A stretch of DNA of 64,000 nucleotides from Fomitopsis serialis (GCF_022376445.1 NW_025955058.1:86852-150851), one strand, 5' to 3'; positions 1 to 12,187 are shown, counted from the first letter of the stretch. A program made the numbers and translations. The notes: generated by a model from the sequence alone, not told the origin.

Positions 1-1982
1 GCGAGGTGCACCAGGCCCATGTGAGGACGTTCAACGATGGTACTCACCGAGGCCAACCGCATCGAAGTCTATGTTCGGGTCATCGAATTCAGCGACTGGA
101 ACAGCGTAAACTGTTACGGGTGCCTATTTAGCCAAAGGGGTGCCATGGGGAGTTCGCACTCGCTCGTACCTTGCTTCTCGTTGTCCAGCTTCTCTGCAAT
201 AGAGCTGCGTGGGCTGGGAGGGGGTTTGTCGTCGGGGACGAGGACGGACATGGGGGTGCCTGGCACACCTCCTCGCACACGACGACCGTAAGTATATGAC
301 ACCAGATAAGGAAGAGCGGTTTCCGGGGTCGTTACCATACATGTTTGATCCCGACTGCTTATGTAATCTACGAAGCCGCTAGTACATGTGGCTGCAGGTG
401 GCCGCCCACTTCACTTGTTCCAAACTTGTTCACTGCTTTCACTGCGCTCGCTTAGACTGCCCCAACGACGCTGCAAAGAATCATGGTGACCCATGCTGGT
501 CTTCCCGGGCTACTACGTCTCTCAGTGGCCGTCACCGATAACTACTTATCGACTGGTCAGGAATCGGCGCCATCCGTTCACCGTAGAACGAAGCTAGTCT
601 CATATTTCCCCACACGATGTGAGGGGTCTTATATACGAAGCACGACGCCTATATTTACAAGGCGAAGCAGGCTCTCAGTCGTAAGTACTCCTGCACCGGC
701 ATTCGCGGGTTGTTTGTGACGCCGTGTGGTGCGGGAAACTGGGCTACTGCTCCTGACATCCTGCCCCACAGCAGCCGGTACGGTATATTATGCTATTCTA
801 AGTGAGTGGCCCTCTTAGCCGGCTTCCTTCCTCACCAATTCTTCACACGACCAGCGCCGTCAGTCAGCCACCTCTCGTGGTTTGACCAATATCTGCACCC
901 GCGCGCTGCGACGCGCTACCTATTTTCGGCGGAAACTTTACTCCGACTGATGATGTTGTCGTGTCCGGGGCTAACTCACCCTAGGAGCCCTGATGTCCAC
1001 ATTGCGGTGGAACGATCCATGCGTGCGGGTCGGATGTGTTACGAGCCAGCGCATTCTCCTCCGTGCAAATCACAATTTTCGGGACTGCAATTGGCACGGT
1101 ACTGCAATACGCAAGGTTTCGGCGTTGGACGGCAATCTACAAACTGTACCGAGGCAGTGTATATGTAGCATTGCCAGTGACAGCCGCCAGGCGTTGCCAT
1201 ATGCTCAGTCGTGCATGTCGGACCTCGATCACCCTCGGAGAGGGTCGCATGCCAAAGGAGAACTTACTGACCACGGCCACTAAAGAATCTGAAAAAGGCC
1301 GGCATTGGACCGGCAGTCTCTCTGCGCGTCGTCAGGAGGTTCGCCGGTGAACCAGCGACTTACACGGGTATATATATGTAAGTATGGCTCTTTCATGTGT
1401 CTGAAGCTGAGTCGGAGCCTGGGCCTGAGGCCTGAATGTTGTACGTCCGGTTTACCATGGAAGAGAGTGCATTAACTCTGTACAGTATAGGGAGATGTAC
1501 GAGTCGTAGACGAAACTTACGCACGACGTACAGGAGTCTTGACAAGTTGAAGGGACTCCCGCTCACGTCAATGACGGGCTTGAGCTGCACTTGGGCGGCA
1601 TGGAACATATTCATAGGTCAACCTCTGCTCTGACAATCCTGACAATCTTTCAACAGAACCACGCCCCTCTCCTCTGCGTTCTCGTCTTTCCTGCCCAACC
1701 GCCTCTTCCGTCCATACCACTGTCTCTGACGGCTCTACGCCCGCTCCACCGCAATCTTGAAGAATCCCCAAGTGAATGATAATACAACAGGTCAACGAAG
1801 CGGATAAGTTATCGTCTCTCCTGCGAGAGAACGTAACGAAGGAGTTTATGGGATGGAAGAAGGTTCGTGATCGCAGCGGATAGTATGTGCTAAAGAGAGT
1901 CGCTCAGCGGGTCAAGACGCGGTATGCAAAGCGGGGTGAAAGGATGCGCACCGAAGCGATCGTGTACATTAGTAGAGCGTGC
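1..1982. other. No supportable gene
   Basis: Only short open frames occur on either strand, none with recognisable motifs or a convincing intron-exon pattern. I see no RNA gene or repeat here. Confidence 0.5.
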
Positions 1983-2102
1983 CTAAGCGATCGTGCACGA
2001 ATAGCCGGCATTGCCGTTGGTGCGGTCGTAGTCGGAGAGGACCTGCGAGGTCTCGATCTCCTCGGAGGGGACGGGGACAGAGATGTCGAAGAAGGCGTCC
2101 AT
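1983..2102 (-). CDS. Candidate lipopeptide mating-pheromone precursor (CaaX)
   Basis: A single-exon reading frame of 39 codons runs from ATG at 2102-2100 to TAG at 1985-1983. The protein starts MDAFFDIS, has an acidic middle (PSEEIETSQVLSDYDR) and ends in Cys-Thr-Ile-Ala, a CaaX box for farnesylation, removal of the last three residues and carboxymethylation. Known basidiomycete a-factor-like precursors have the same layout: a short MD.F-type start, a charged cleavage site (usually Glu-Arg; here Asp-Arg at residues 26-27) and a C-terminal CaaX. The inferred mature peptide would begin after Arg27 and end at prenylated Cys36. A TATA-like box lies 117 bp upstream. No STE3-type receptor was recognised in the window, so it could be a non-mating pheromone-like gene. 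Short length means chance cannot be fully excluded, but start, length, CaaX and TATA box agree. Confidence 0.72.
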   Translation of the reverse strand: MDAFFDISVPVPSEEIETSQVLSDYDRTNGNAGYSCTIA

Positions 2103-3155
2103 TGCGACCTGTGGGCTGTTGGATCGCGAAGAAGAGGAAGGCCTAGAGGATGAGGCGGGTGCGTCTGCCTATGTCTCGGTGTCCTGCTTGCTTGGCCGCT
2201 TTCCTGGCAGCATGCCAGTATTTATACGAGTGCCGCCGGTACTGCGGCTTGCCTCCGGTCGACGAAGACAATTGTCCCTGCCCCTGAGGGTTTTGCCTCC
2301 GGCATCCCGATCGTTCACTGAATAGAAACCCGGGCCATGGATGCCGTTCCGAAGTGCAGACCTGCTGTGTCATTCGTCAATTGTGTTTGCCCGCCTCGAG
2401 GTCCTGCTGACGAGAAGGATGGATATTCACCGTGAACGCACATCCATACACTAGGATGTTTTCAGGCACTACGCGATCCTTGACACGAGACGGCATATTT
2501 TGCGAATGCCGGTGCCCACATGCCTGCCACAGGCATTGCACGGGATGGAATCCTGCGAAGTCGACTCTCACTGTGATTATTGTCTTGCTTATGACGGCGC
2601 ATTGGCAGGTGAGTAAGGTTTCCCGTTTCCCGTCCTGACCAGCTATTCATTTGGCCGAACTCAGGCGTTCCGGACGGCGTGGTCGACGCTGGGGCCCAAG
2701 ACAATAACGAGCCTCCGAGATCGATCCTTCGGTGTCCTATCGTGTCAGATACCATCTCCGCGTTCAGAACGGAGGTAGCATTGCATGAGACCGAGTTCTC
2801 ACCTTATTGTCAACTATACCGTCTTGAATCCCCTTGATCGAGCTCGAGCCAGTCTCGGAGCGCCGAGGTGATCGACTCAAAAGGCGAGCTTTAGATCCTA
2901 ACATATGCAAACAACAGCTATGCAAGGCTGCGAACATGAGTTACTTACATGACGTACGTCAGATCTTTGCCAATGGGCATTCATGTCGCTCGGCTGGTCA
3001 ATGCGTGAACCATCAACTCAATATACAATGTACATGCTACGAATTCAATTGCTTCTACGAACGGCGGAATAAAATGCACTACATGACACAGGGCCTCGGG
3101 AGTCGGCGACAACTACTGGAACGTACATCATCTACTACATCAGAGCAAGTTACTG
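2103..3155. other. Intergenic, no gene supported
   Basis: Apart from the TATA-like box, no coding signal was found. Positions about 3020-3120 resemble about 7085-7170, the 3' flank of the second dynamin gene, so the dynamin duplication begins within this stretch. Confidence 0.45.
2219..2226 (-). promoter_or_regulatory. TATA-like box upstream of pheromone gene
   Basis: The minus strand reads TATAAATA 117 bp before the ATG of the candidate pheromone gene, a plausible core promoter distance for a small fungal gene. Confidence 0.45.
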
Positions 3156-5999
3156 TCAGACCACAAATTTGTTCAGCTTGGATATGATGATCTCCAAGCG
3201 ACCCCTAATCTCCATCAGCCGCTTGCGTTCCGCGGCGCGCTCCGGGTCCTCCTTGAGTAACTCTTTGAGTCGTTCCGACGTATCAGGGTCGTCCAGCTTC
3301 AACTTGCTCAGCATTTCCATTTTGAGACCGTCGGCGAATACTTGATTCAAATCCCGTTGAATCGTCCGCGGGACGTGGTCGATGATACGCTGTAGTATCT
3401 ATCAGCAGCACTTCCGTCGAGTCACTGCATACGGGAGACACACCTTATAGGCGACCTGGACGTAAGCCCGAACATGAGCCATTAGTTGCATCTCGTTCTC
3501 GTAGTTGCTCGGAATCTGTAGAGTTCTGTGCACTCGTGTCATGCTGGGATTGTAGAAGCCAAGAACATAATAGTCCGCGTAGAGGTCGACAACACGGTAG
3601 TGGTGTAACCACCCCCGATAAATCGACTCATAGTAATGCACGTTCTCAGTGCGATATGGTACGCCCTCCCGTAAGACGACGTCGCGAAGAGCACCGTCGA
3701 CGTCGTCGTGGACATGTTCTACAGCGGCCATGATGATTGGTCTGCAGACTACAGTCAGCGAGAGCTGAAGCGACGTCCAAGACATATGTACCGCATATAG
3801 TTCTCGAGCGCCTTGAAGTCGCCGAAGTGCTTGACGATATGCTTGTCGATGTACCGGTGCAGAATCGCAGTGCATTCCTTGAAGCACAGCAGGGCTGGAC
3901 CAAGCCACTGATTGACAGACAACCCGATCAGGTATTCCTTCGCTTCGCGCGGGATTGCAGGGGGCATCTCCCAGCCAATGAAGCTAGCACGCATTCGGAT
4001 GCTCAGTAACGCAGCACTTCTTTGGACATAGAGAACTTACTCTTCAATTACTTTCCGTACCTCAATGAGACCCATTGGCTTGCTACCAACGTTGTCGTCC
4101 GGGTCGCCGCTCTCAGGGGCGACATTGTTCCCAGCAGCGTGATCTGGACTCGGAGGTCTGACATGATTGGTGACCGTTTCGAACGGCCGGAAGTCGGTAA
4201 GGTCGACCGGATAGCTCTCTCGAACGTCGGTGAGCCACTATGCTTTCGCTTGGGAAGTCCCTCCTGTCCTCGTTGCGCCCGTGGACGTCGTTGCGCAGCG
4301 CGGTGCAGAAATCCGATATTCGACCGACGACCTCGGTCATCGGATCCATCGTGAGCATTGTTGGCAAACGACTGATGTCGAGCTTCACTGTCGCAAGGCG
4401 CGCGTTCGCCTCTGCCTTGAGTCGTGGGATACTGCATCGAAACTTGTGAGCATGGGTGGTCAATTGATCTGCGCGATACTCACGAGTCCTCGATGACCTT
4501 CATCAGCAGTTCACTCAGAAAAGCGATGAGGTTGGGAAGGCCCAGACGGCCAGGGGACAAATTCTTCCACGGCGCCTTGGATGCGAAGAAGCGCTGTGCT
4601 TCTGCATCCAGTTCCGCGCGAGTAATCCCTTTCCCCCGCTGCTCGTCGTCGGGCAGGCGGGTCACGTAGTAGCCATGCTTGAGCCTGTCGTGCTCGCTGC
4701 GTCCTTGAATTATATCCAGCCATGCCTTGTGGGCCCCAATATTCCCTTCGAGCAATTGATCCGGTTTCGTCACGACGCCTGTGGATCGAGAACACATCCA
4801 GTATCAGGTCAAGGAAGAAATGACATCCTTACCTATGGTCCGCGCGCCCTCCGGATCAGCTTTCTGCGCGAGATTGGCGGCCCGTTGAGTCCGCATGTCC
4901 CCTGTCCGGTGTACATTAGTGGCATGTACAACAGTTCCAATGTGTGACCGGCTTACCGCTTGCCGGGAGGGTGACGAGTATGATTGTATGCTTCTCCGCA
5001 ATGTAACTTTCCGTAAGGCTTTCCACAAGCTCGATCACCTCATCTTTGTCGTTCTGAATGAGACCTGATTTTTTTGCGCTCAGTGCAATTGAAATGCCTG
5101 ACGTTCGCACGACAATCACCTGGTAGATCTATGAAGGCCAATTCGATGCCACGAGGATCGTAAATGTCGATCTCAACGATGCTCTTCGAAAACTCGAGGG
5201 ACGTGGTCACGGCTCGCAGCTCTTGCTCTGTCTTGGTCACGAAGGAATTGCGGGGCGCAGTAGGATTTAGCAAGGCGATCTGCGCTCGCCGGATCCATAA
5301 CTCGACTTCCGCCTTCGACGTTATTGGCGGACTGAATCGCTCTCTTGTGTTTGAAGAACCGGCGTCGGGGCTGATCTGAAGAAAAATGTCGCACGACCAC
5401 GCTTTCGTATCAGAGAAGACCCTGCATCGCATTGGGCATCTGGAACGCGGATGATGTCAATCGCGTCGAGGTAGATACTACGACGATACATGATCATGGA
5501 TTACCTTGTACAAGTCCCAGAGTCTCGTGGAACGCTTATCTGCTCGGCTTTCAGCATGGATTCACTATTGGTGTTTTACTGAAAACAAGGACTCACCCCG
5601 GTGATCGCTTCTACGAGTGAGCTCTTGCCAGCTAAGCCAGACCTGAGATTATGTATGGATAGAAATAAAGACGGTGCGCTATACCTGACTGACCACCGAT
5701 TACGGCAATTTCGGGTATCGCGATCTCCGACGATGCACTGCGGGTCGAGTCAATGAGAAGAACAGCGACAACGGAGCAGCCCCGTACCCAACATCCATCA
5801 ACTCCTTCAGGAGCTTGTATACCTCTCTGCGCTTGCGTGCATAGTCGCTATCAGCAAGACTAGTAGTAGTAGTAGTTGTTGTCCTGTCTGAGGACGGCAA
5901 CATGATGGGACGAATCTGAGGCTGTGTGGCAGAGTTCGCCTGCGACGTGGTTTGTGACTGTGTCGACGTCTCTGAGCGACGTCGCAGAGCTCCAAACAT
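3156..5999 (-). CDS. Dynamin-family GTPase, copy A (multi-exon)
   Basis: A multi-exon gene from ATG at 5999 (MFGALRRRS) to TGA at 3158-3156. Spliced in order it gives an N-terminal Ser/Thr/Gln-rich tail, a P-loop G-G-Q-S-A-G-K-S-S split by an intron near 5690-5634, the conserved VPRDSGTCTRCPM segment near 5530, G3 as FIDLPG (5120-5136), G4 as TKPD (about 4756-4775), the dynamin middle/stalk region, and a GTPase effector domain at 3156-3350 (MNQVFADGL...KLNKFVV). No PH domain or membrane helix is visible, so it resembles the fungal Mx/DRP-like group acting on internal membranes. Introns are about 50-60 bp with GT-AG ends. All GTPase motifs appear intact. It is a tandem paralogue of the gene at 7341-10244. 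Exact exon borders in the stalk were not all resolved. Confidence 0.85.
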
Positions 6000-6646
6000 C
6001 GCCTCAGTCTGTGCGGAAGTCGATTGGGGTAAACGCGAACCAGCGCATGGCACGGTGAACTTTATACTTAGCGTAATAGTCATGAGCGTCAGGCATATAA
6101 AAATCAATCAATTCGTATCTTGGTTCTTCAGAAACGTGCTGATGCTAACTTGGTTGATACAGTCCCGGGCTTGCCGATGAATCCTGGTAGTAGCTCCAAT
6201 TCCCTTGGGGTGCAGGCGCATATCCAGGAACGCATCACGGCAGTGTCAGCTTTTGCAACTGTATGATGGGTATGCACGAGAAGAACCAACGACGAGTCAT
6301 AACGTTCCGCGGTTTCACGTCGTTGGCGAGGGAATTGTCGAGGTGAGAGACGTGAAGCATGCACGGCGCGTTCGTCCAATCACCACGAGGTGACTATTCC
6401 AAGCTTCCATCAGAAAGCATCCGCCTATAAAAGGGCATTACCTTGTCATTCGGCAGTCAAGCAGCTTACTGTTTTCCATATTGGTGGTACTTGTTGGCAA
6501 TCCCAGTCCAATGACAGTCGACAAGCACAGAAGTGCACCGTGCGCGACAGCGCCCACGTAGATTTGATGGTCCACTGTGCTGCGTGCATCTAGGGGCGAC
6601 GTAGCTGCACAGCCGGAACGCCCTGCCATGTCTACCGTTGCCACCA
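6000..6646. other. Spacer between dynamin A and SDH4 remnant
   Basis: This is the promoter side of dynamin A. The part from about 6540 resembles about 10680-10800, the 3' flank of intact SDH4, as expected from the duplication. No gene is seen. Confidence 0.5.
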
Positions 6647-7085
6647 GCGCGAAGCGTCCAGGTGAACACGCGGCCGAGGATGGGGAACTTGCGCGGGTGC
6701 AGGTAGTCGACGATAATGGAGTCGAACTGCCGGATGAATCCGCGCGTAAGTGCTGTGTGCGAATCGATCAAGAGAAGGTGTGCCGCACCCCGATATGACT
6801 GTGCATGACCAGGCTGACGCCCAGGATGCCGTCGAGGAGAGGATAGCTGCTGCCGCTCGTGGCGAAGGCGGCGACGGTCAAGGGCACGAGACCCGCGGAG
6901 ATGAGGCGCTCGAATGCCCAGTGGTACGAGCCATGCGACTTGGAGGGAGGAGGGAAGGTGGTAGGGTCATCCACGGTGCCCTTGTAGATGGCTGAATGCC
7001 ACGTCGGTCAGAGATATACGGAGAACGAGACTCGAGGACACTCACGTTCACCAGACACATATACGGCGTCCGAAGACACGCTTAT
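6647..7085 (-). pseudogene. SDH4 (succinate dehydrogenase anchor) pseudogene
   Basis: Nearly identical to the middle of the intact SDH4 gene at an offset of about 4310 bp. It keeps an exon-2-like piece, all of the exon with KSHGSYHWAFERL and VMHSHIG, and the exon with FDSIIVDYLHPRKFP up to FTWTLRA. It then stops matching: about 156 bp covering the end of exon 4, the last intron and exon 5 are missing. The matching 3' flank (TGT[C/T]CACCGTTGCCACCA-like) resumes directly to its left. Exon 1 with the mitochondrial presequence is also absent. It cannot make a complete anchor subunit. It marks the edge of the dynamin-SDH4 tandem duplication, whose breakpoint falls in SDH4 intron 1. Confidence 0.88.
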
Positions 7086-7340
7086 ACAATGTACAAACGG
7101 ACTAAGATGCATTACATGACAAGACCTCGGGAGTTGGCGACAGTCACAACGTAGGCTGTGGCAAACGTGCTCGTCGACCGTCGTTTCTCGCTTGTTCTAA
7201 CATATGATTACGCTGAAACCCACGAAGATAGTGTGTATATATTCATTCTTCGTCCAGAAAGTCGGCCCATCGCTCGTAAAGCTGAGTCACAATGATCAGC
7301 CCTACTGCACCTGCGATGGCGTCGAGTCTATCGCGCCCCT
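7086..7340. other. 3' flank of dynamin B
   Basis: Resembles the 3' flank of dynamin A (about 3020-3150), including a shared segment reading close to GCA.TACATGACA..ACCTCGGGAGT. No gene is seen. Confidence 0.5.
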
Positions 7341-10244
7341 TCAGATCGCGAAGCTGCTCAGCTTCACTACAATCTCCTCCAAGCGTGCCTTATCCGTCGC
7401 AAGCTGCACACGCTGCGCCGCCACCACCGGGTCCTCCTCAAGCAGCTTCTCCAGCCGTTCCGACGCATCCGCACCCCCCAGATCCAACTTCTTGATGAGC
7501 TGTTTCTGCAAGCCATCCACGAAGACTTGGTTGAGGTCCTTTTGGATCAACATCGGGACGTGATCAATTATTCTCTGTCGCAGCTCAGTACGCCAACTCG
7601 AGTGCGTGGGATGAGGTGGGATGGCACCTACGAACCTTATACGCTACCTGGACATAGGCGCGGACATACGCCATCACTGTCAATTCGTCTTCGTGCGGGC
7701 GAATAGACGCGGATGGAGACGGGGACGCAACTTCGAGTCGATAAGATTTTATCACTGTCACTAGCGCTGAAAGACACAGGGTAAGCAATAACATACATTG
7801 TAAGTGCTCATCGTGTGCGACTTACAATAAGAGTATGCGTTGCCGTACGATGCGCGGTAGTGTTGCAGCCAGCCCTCTCTAGCCGATATCAGGTTGTGGT
7901 TATTCTGAGTGATGTATGGGGTCTTTTCCCGTTCGATGGTGTCGCGCATGATTTCAGATACGGTCTTCTGGCGCTGTAGACATTCTTCCCTGATGATTTT
8001 GCTATGCGTCCTCATCAGTTCAATACATTGCTAAGTCGAATCAAAGATGAACCGACCCGAGGTATGACTCTAGAGGCTTGAACTGAGCAAAGTGCTTCAG
8101 AATTTGCTCGTTAATAAACTCGCGCAAGATAGCACAGATACGCTCGTAGCACGCAACAGCCGGGGCGTTCCACTTGTCAACAGACAATCCGATGAGGCGT
8201 TCTTTCGCCTCGACGGGATGTGAGGGGAAGTTGCCATCCAGTACATCTAGCAATGATTATCAAGACGTCAGTGGATGAAGACTGCCCGCACAGATAGCGC
8301 GTACTTCTTGATCGTGTCGCGTACTTCAATCAGATCCAGGGGCGCCCCATCGAACTCGGTGTCCATGCCATCAATGTCTGGGTCCATTTCGTCACGCTGT
8401 GACTGAGGATCGTCGGGCCTTCGATACTGCTTGTAGTCCACGAATGGGCGGAAGTCCGGGCGGGTCTTATAGATCGCTATTTTGAAGTCCCTATAGACGT
8501 CTTGACTCGATGCACGAACGCTTTGCTCTCGTTGCGGCCATACACGTCCTTCTGTAAGGCCTGGCAGAAGTCCGATATCCGACTGGAAACTTCGACCGTC
8601 GCATCCGTCTCCCTCTCCTCGGGCAAGAGACTGATGGCTTGGTTGACATTCGCGAGCCGCGCGTTAGCCTCGTCTATCAGTCGCGGGATGCTATATCATC
8701 ACACATCAGCAGTACTTCGACCACCGAGTTACAAGTGGAGGGCGTACGACTCCTCAACGATCTTCATGAGTAGCTTGCTAATGTCCGCGATGAAGTTAGG
8801 TAAGCCCAGTCGACCGGAATTCAACAGCATCTTCCACGGCGGCGTAGACGCAAACAGCTCGTGAGCACGCCTGTCCAACTCCTGGCGGGTGAGATTGTTG
8901 CTCCTCTCAACATCGTTGGGCAGGCGGACGACGTAGTAGCCCAGACTCAGCTGGTGGGAAACCGATCGTCCTTGGAAGATGTCCAACCATCGCTGCTGCA
9001 ACCCTCTTTCACCGTCTCCCAAGTTGTCCGGCTTTGTCACGACAGCTACACACCTAGTCAACGAAGAACCGACGGTTCCTCAGGACATGGCATTACCTAT
9101 GGTTCGTTTTCCATCAGGATCGACATCCCTCGCCAGGCGTGCAGCCTGTTGATTCTCCATATCATCTATGAAAACGGATGTTCGTATGGATGACTGCACA
9201 ACGTATACATAGTTGAAACACCTACCGGCGGCCGGGACAGTGATGAGAATGATTGTTGACTCGTCTGCGATATAATGTTGGACAAGGCCTTTCACAAGAG
9301 TGATCAAGTCGTCCGAGGCTAGGTTCTGCACAAGACCTGCGATGCAATCATAAGCTCCAGCACACTGTTGTAAACACTCAGCCAGAGACACTCACCCGGA
9401 AGGTCTATGAAGGACAGATCTGTTCCCTCAGGGTCGTTGATGTCGACCACGATGACGTCCCGTGAGAACTTGCGAATCTGGGGGTCGGAGGTGGTGAGAG
9501 CCTGGAGGTCCTGGTGTGTCTTCGTCTTGAAGGAGTCCGCCGGGGCGTGCGGACTGAGCAATGCGGTTTGCGCCCGGCGGATCCATATCTCGACTTCTGC
9601 TTTGGATTGAACTTTGAGCACCGGGCTGAACGAGACCCTGCGAAGTTGTCCCTCTATCCCGTCTGGGTCATACTCGAGAGAAACTTGACACGACCACTCC
9701 GTCGGTTCCGTGGAGATCGTGCACTCCATCGGGCATCTGGACGGCACTCATCAGTTTGCCATCGCCGGACGTAATGCTATGGATCTGACCTTGTACATGT
9801 TCCACTGTCGCGAGGAACATTGATCTGCGCCAAGTTGTGGACATGCGAGTGGCGCTGAAATCATGGCAACACTTACGCCAGTTACCGCTTCGACTAGAGA
9901 ACTCTTGCCAGCTGTTCAGTCCATGAGAGTTGTACAACGATACACATATTATACGACGACGTACTCGACTGTGCACCTATAACGGCGATCCGAGGGATAC
10001 GGATGTTGGACTGTGCGCTAGTGCAACTATTCAGCTGGACGCCGTGCAACTCGTGGAAGGCCAAATCGTACCCGAGACTTTTCAGGTCCTTTAGGAAGCT
10101 GTAGACTTCTCTGCGCTTACGCGCATATTCCGTATCCGCAATACTTGTGCCTCGTGAGGTCGCCATGGCTGTAGGATAAGCTGTTGTGGCTTGCGGAGGA
10201 GTGGGTTGCATTCTCTGCGAGCGGTGTCTCAGCCTATTTAACAT
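7341..10244 (-). CDS. Dynamin-family GTPase, copy B (multi-exon)
   Basis: Tandem paralogue of the gene at 3156-5999 with the same exon order. ATG at 10244 starts MLNRLRHRS; the stop is TGA at 7343-7341. The P-loop is G-A-Q-S-T-G-K-S-S, split by an intron (pieces near 9985 and 9910). VPRDSGTCTRCPMEC follows near 9800, G3 FIDLPG lies at 9396-9415, and G4 TKPD at 9027-9043. The stalk includes LGYYVVRLPNDVER, and the GTPase effector domain is at 7341-7560 (NQVFVDGLQKQLIKKL). Copies A and B agree in motif order but differ clearly in sequence, especially in the N-terminal tail and stalk, so the duplication is not recent at the protein level. Both copies look functional. Likely a membrane-remodelling GTPase; the exact organelle cannot be told from sequence. 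Confidence 0.86.
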
Positions 10245-10809
10245 CGCCCGAGGCCGTGCACTGCCAGTGGGTTGATATCATAGCGTCCACTAAGAGGCGG
10301 CTTTATGGAGCCCTTATCCGTCCCTGAATACGTTAACCGCGTTCCACAATGTTCCCAGGATTCTCAGCGCTCTCGAGGAACGTTTTGATGAGTCCCTACA
10401 TCACAGGTGGGTGCCCTTGTATTGCGGTCGTCCTTGGGAATCTGAAATGATATGTTACCTCAATGAACTCACCGTACAGACAGGCATGGTAAGGAAGCAC
10501 CGCAATCAAGACACGTACCTGATGTCAGACTAACTCTGCTTGCGCATGGCCAGCATGGCTGTGTTGTATATGGAACCAATAACTGCTTGTGTTCGGAATA
10601 CGAGAGGCTGTTGTAGTGGGCCGTTATATTGAGGCTGAACAAGAAATCTCCGCGAGCGCACAAGTACATCGTGCGCTACAGCCACGCACATAACATTGAC
10701 GAGCCGCTTTGCTGCTATACAGGGGAAAACGTGCATCTAGATGCAACTTAGCTGCTCAATCGGGTCGTCGTCGCTCTCTGCAATGTCCACCGTTGCCACC
10801 AAAGATGCC
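10245..10809. other. Intergenic between dynamin B and SDH4
   Basis: Holds the dynamin B promoter side and the 3' end of SDH4. No further gene or repeat was recognised. Confidence 0.45.
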
Positions 10810-11639
10810 TTATGCGTGCCAGACCTTGGCAATAAGTTCAGTGAGACCTGTTCATCGCACAACGGTTAGCTTGGGATCGAGGACACCAAGTAACACAACT
10901 GACCAATGTCGTTGGTGTTGAATTGGTAAACACCGACGAGCACACCGACGGTAGTTGCGCGAAGCGTCCAGGTGAACACGCGGCCGAGGATGGGGAACTT
11001 GCGCGGGTGCAGGTAGTCGACGATAATGGAGTCGAACTGCCGGATGAATCCACGCGTAAGTGCTGCGTGCGAATCGATCAAGAGAAGGTGTGCCGCACCC
11101 CGATGTGACTGTGCATGACCAGACTGACGCCCAGGATGCCGTCGAGGAGAGGATAGCTGCTGCCGCTCGTGGCGAAGGCGGCGACGGTCAAGGGCACGAG
11201 ACCCGCGGAGAGGAGGCGCTCGAATGCCCAGTGGTACGAGCCATGCGACTTGGAGGGAGGAGGGAAGGTGGTAGGGTCGTTCACGGTGCCCTTGTAGATG
11301 GCTGGATACCAGGTCGGTTTGAGACATGCGGAGTACGAGACTTGGGGTTACTCACGTCCACCGGGCACATATGCGGCATCAGACACGCTTCGAGCTGCAC
11401 TCAATGGTGTCCGAAGAATGAATCAATTTGTTGTATTGCAGCGACACGACGTTGTCAGTGCGGAAGCGTTTGGAGCGTACGGGCATGGCAAGTAAATACG
11501 CGAATGCGTGAGACCAGACATTCCCTGCGCTCTGCATGTAACGACGCACCGTGGGCAGCAAGCGGGCGAAGCGACCTCGGGCAAAAGTGGAGGCGAGGCG
11601 GGCGTTGATGGCTGAGCGGGCGACGAGGGCGGAGGACAT
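10810..11639 (-). CDS. SDH4: Succinate dehydrogenase membrane anchor subunit (CybS)
   Basis: Complex II anchor of the inner mitochondrial membrane, carrying electrons to ubiquinone with SDH3. Exon 1 from ATG at 11639 encodes an Arg/Ala/Ser-rich mitochondrial presequence (MSSALVARSAINARLAST). A short exon carries YVPGG (about 11355-11392). Exon 3 is 11099-11301 (GTVNDPTTFPPPSKSHGSYH, then WAFERLL and VMHSHIG with the haem-ligand-type His). Exon 4 is 10904-11036 (FDSIIVDYLHPRKFP with the quinone-site Asp-Tyr). Exon 5 is 10810-10847 (LTELIAKVWHA, TAA at 10812-10810). Introns follow GT-AG rules and exons 3-5 join in frame. The exon 1 to exon 2 junction was not resolved with a strong donor. A truncated second copy lies at 6647-7085. 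Confidence 0.9.
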
Positions 11640-12187
11640 GGTGGTGGACGTCGATGTCGGTGTCGACCGCGTCGGGCGAACGTCACAGAGCGCGGGTCTT
11701 TCACGTGCACCGCCCAGGTAGACCGATTATCGCCGCGTCCATTTTCGGCAATTACGGAGCGTCAAATGAGAGCGTCGTTGTTTGTCGTTTGTCCGTCGCG
11801 CTCCCCATTTGTTGCGTAAGTTCAAAGCAAGTCCCAGTCAAAGAGAGGAGGACTCCGGGGTATTTCATTTTAAGACCTTCCACACGGCGCACGTGAGGGG
11901 TCTTTGTCGAACCCCGTCAATTTTGTGGCACGCCGCTTCAGTCTGCAGCCCGGGAGGACGCGTCCTTCGGCCAATTACTAATCTGGCCCTATTTAGTCCC
12001 CTTGACATTCGCCAGCACCATTCAGCGCCATTCATCGGGCTCGTGCGGGATTACGCGATCTATTCGAAGGTGAGCGAGAATAGGTTGCTACTGACTGAAC
12101 AGTAATGAGTGTATAGGTATAGTTTCTTGTACGGCACACTGGCGTTTGTGACTGAGTTCTGACTGGCAATTGACCAGATCAACAAAA
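11640..12187. other. Divergent promoter region
   Basis: Lies between SDH4 (minus) and the adrenodoxin reductase gene (plus), so it probably holds both promoters. No gene is seen. Confidence 0.5.

Noticed and set aside
1036..1350. 104-codon frame as a membrane protein
   Set aside because: Overlaps two other open frames of similar size, has no family pattern and no splice support.
2435..2640. Possible membrane-protein exon (STLTVIIVLLMTAHW)
   Set aside because: Only one hydrophobic stretch, with no neighbouring exons of any family.
6768..6974. SDH4 copy 1 as a second working gene
   Set aside because: Lacks the presequence exon and the last exon. The reading frame ends in unrelated sequence.
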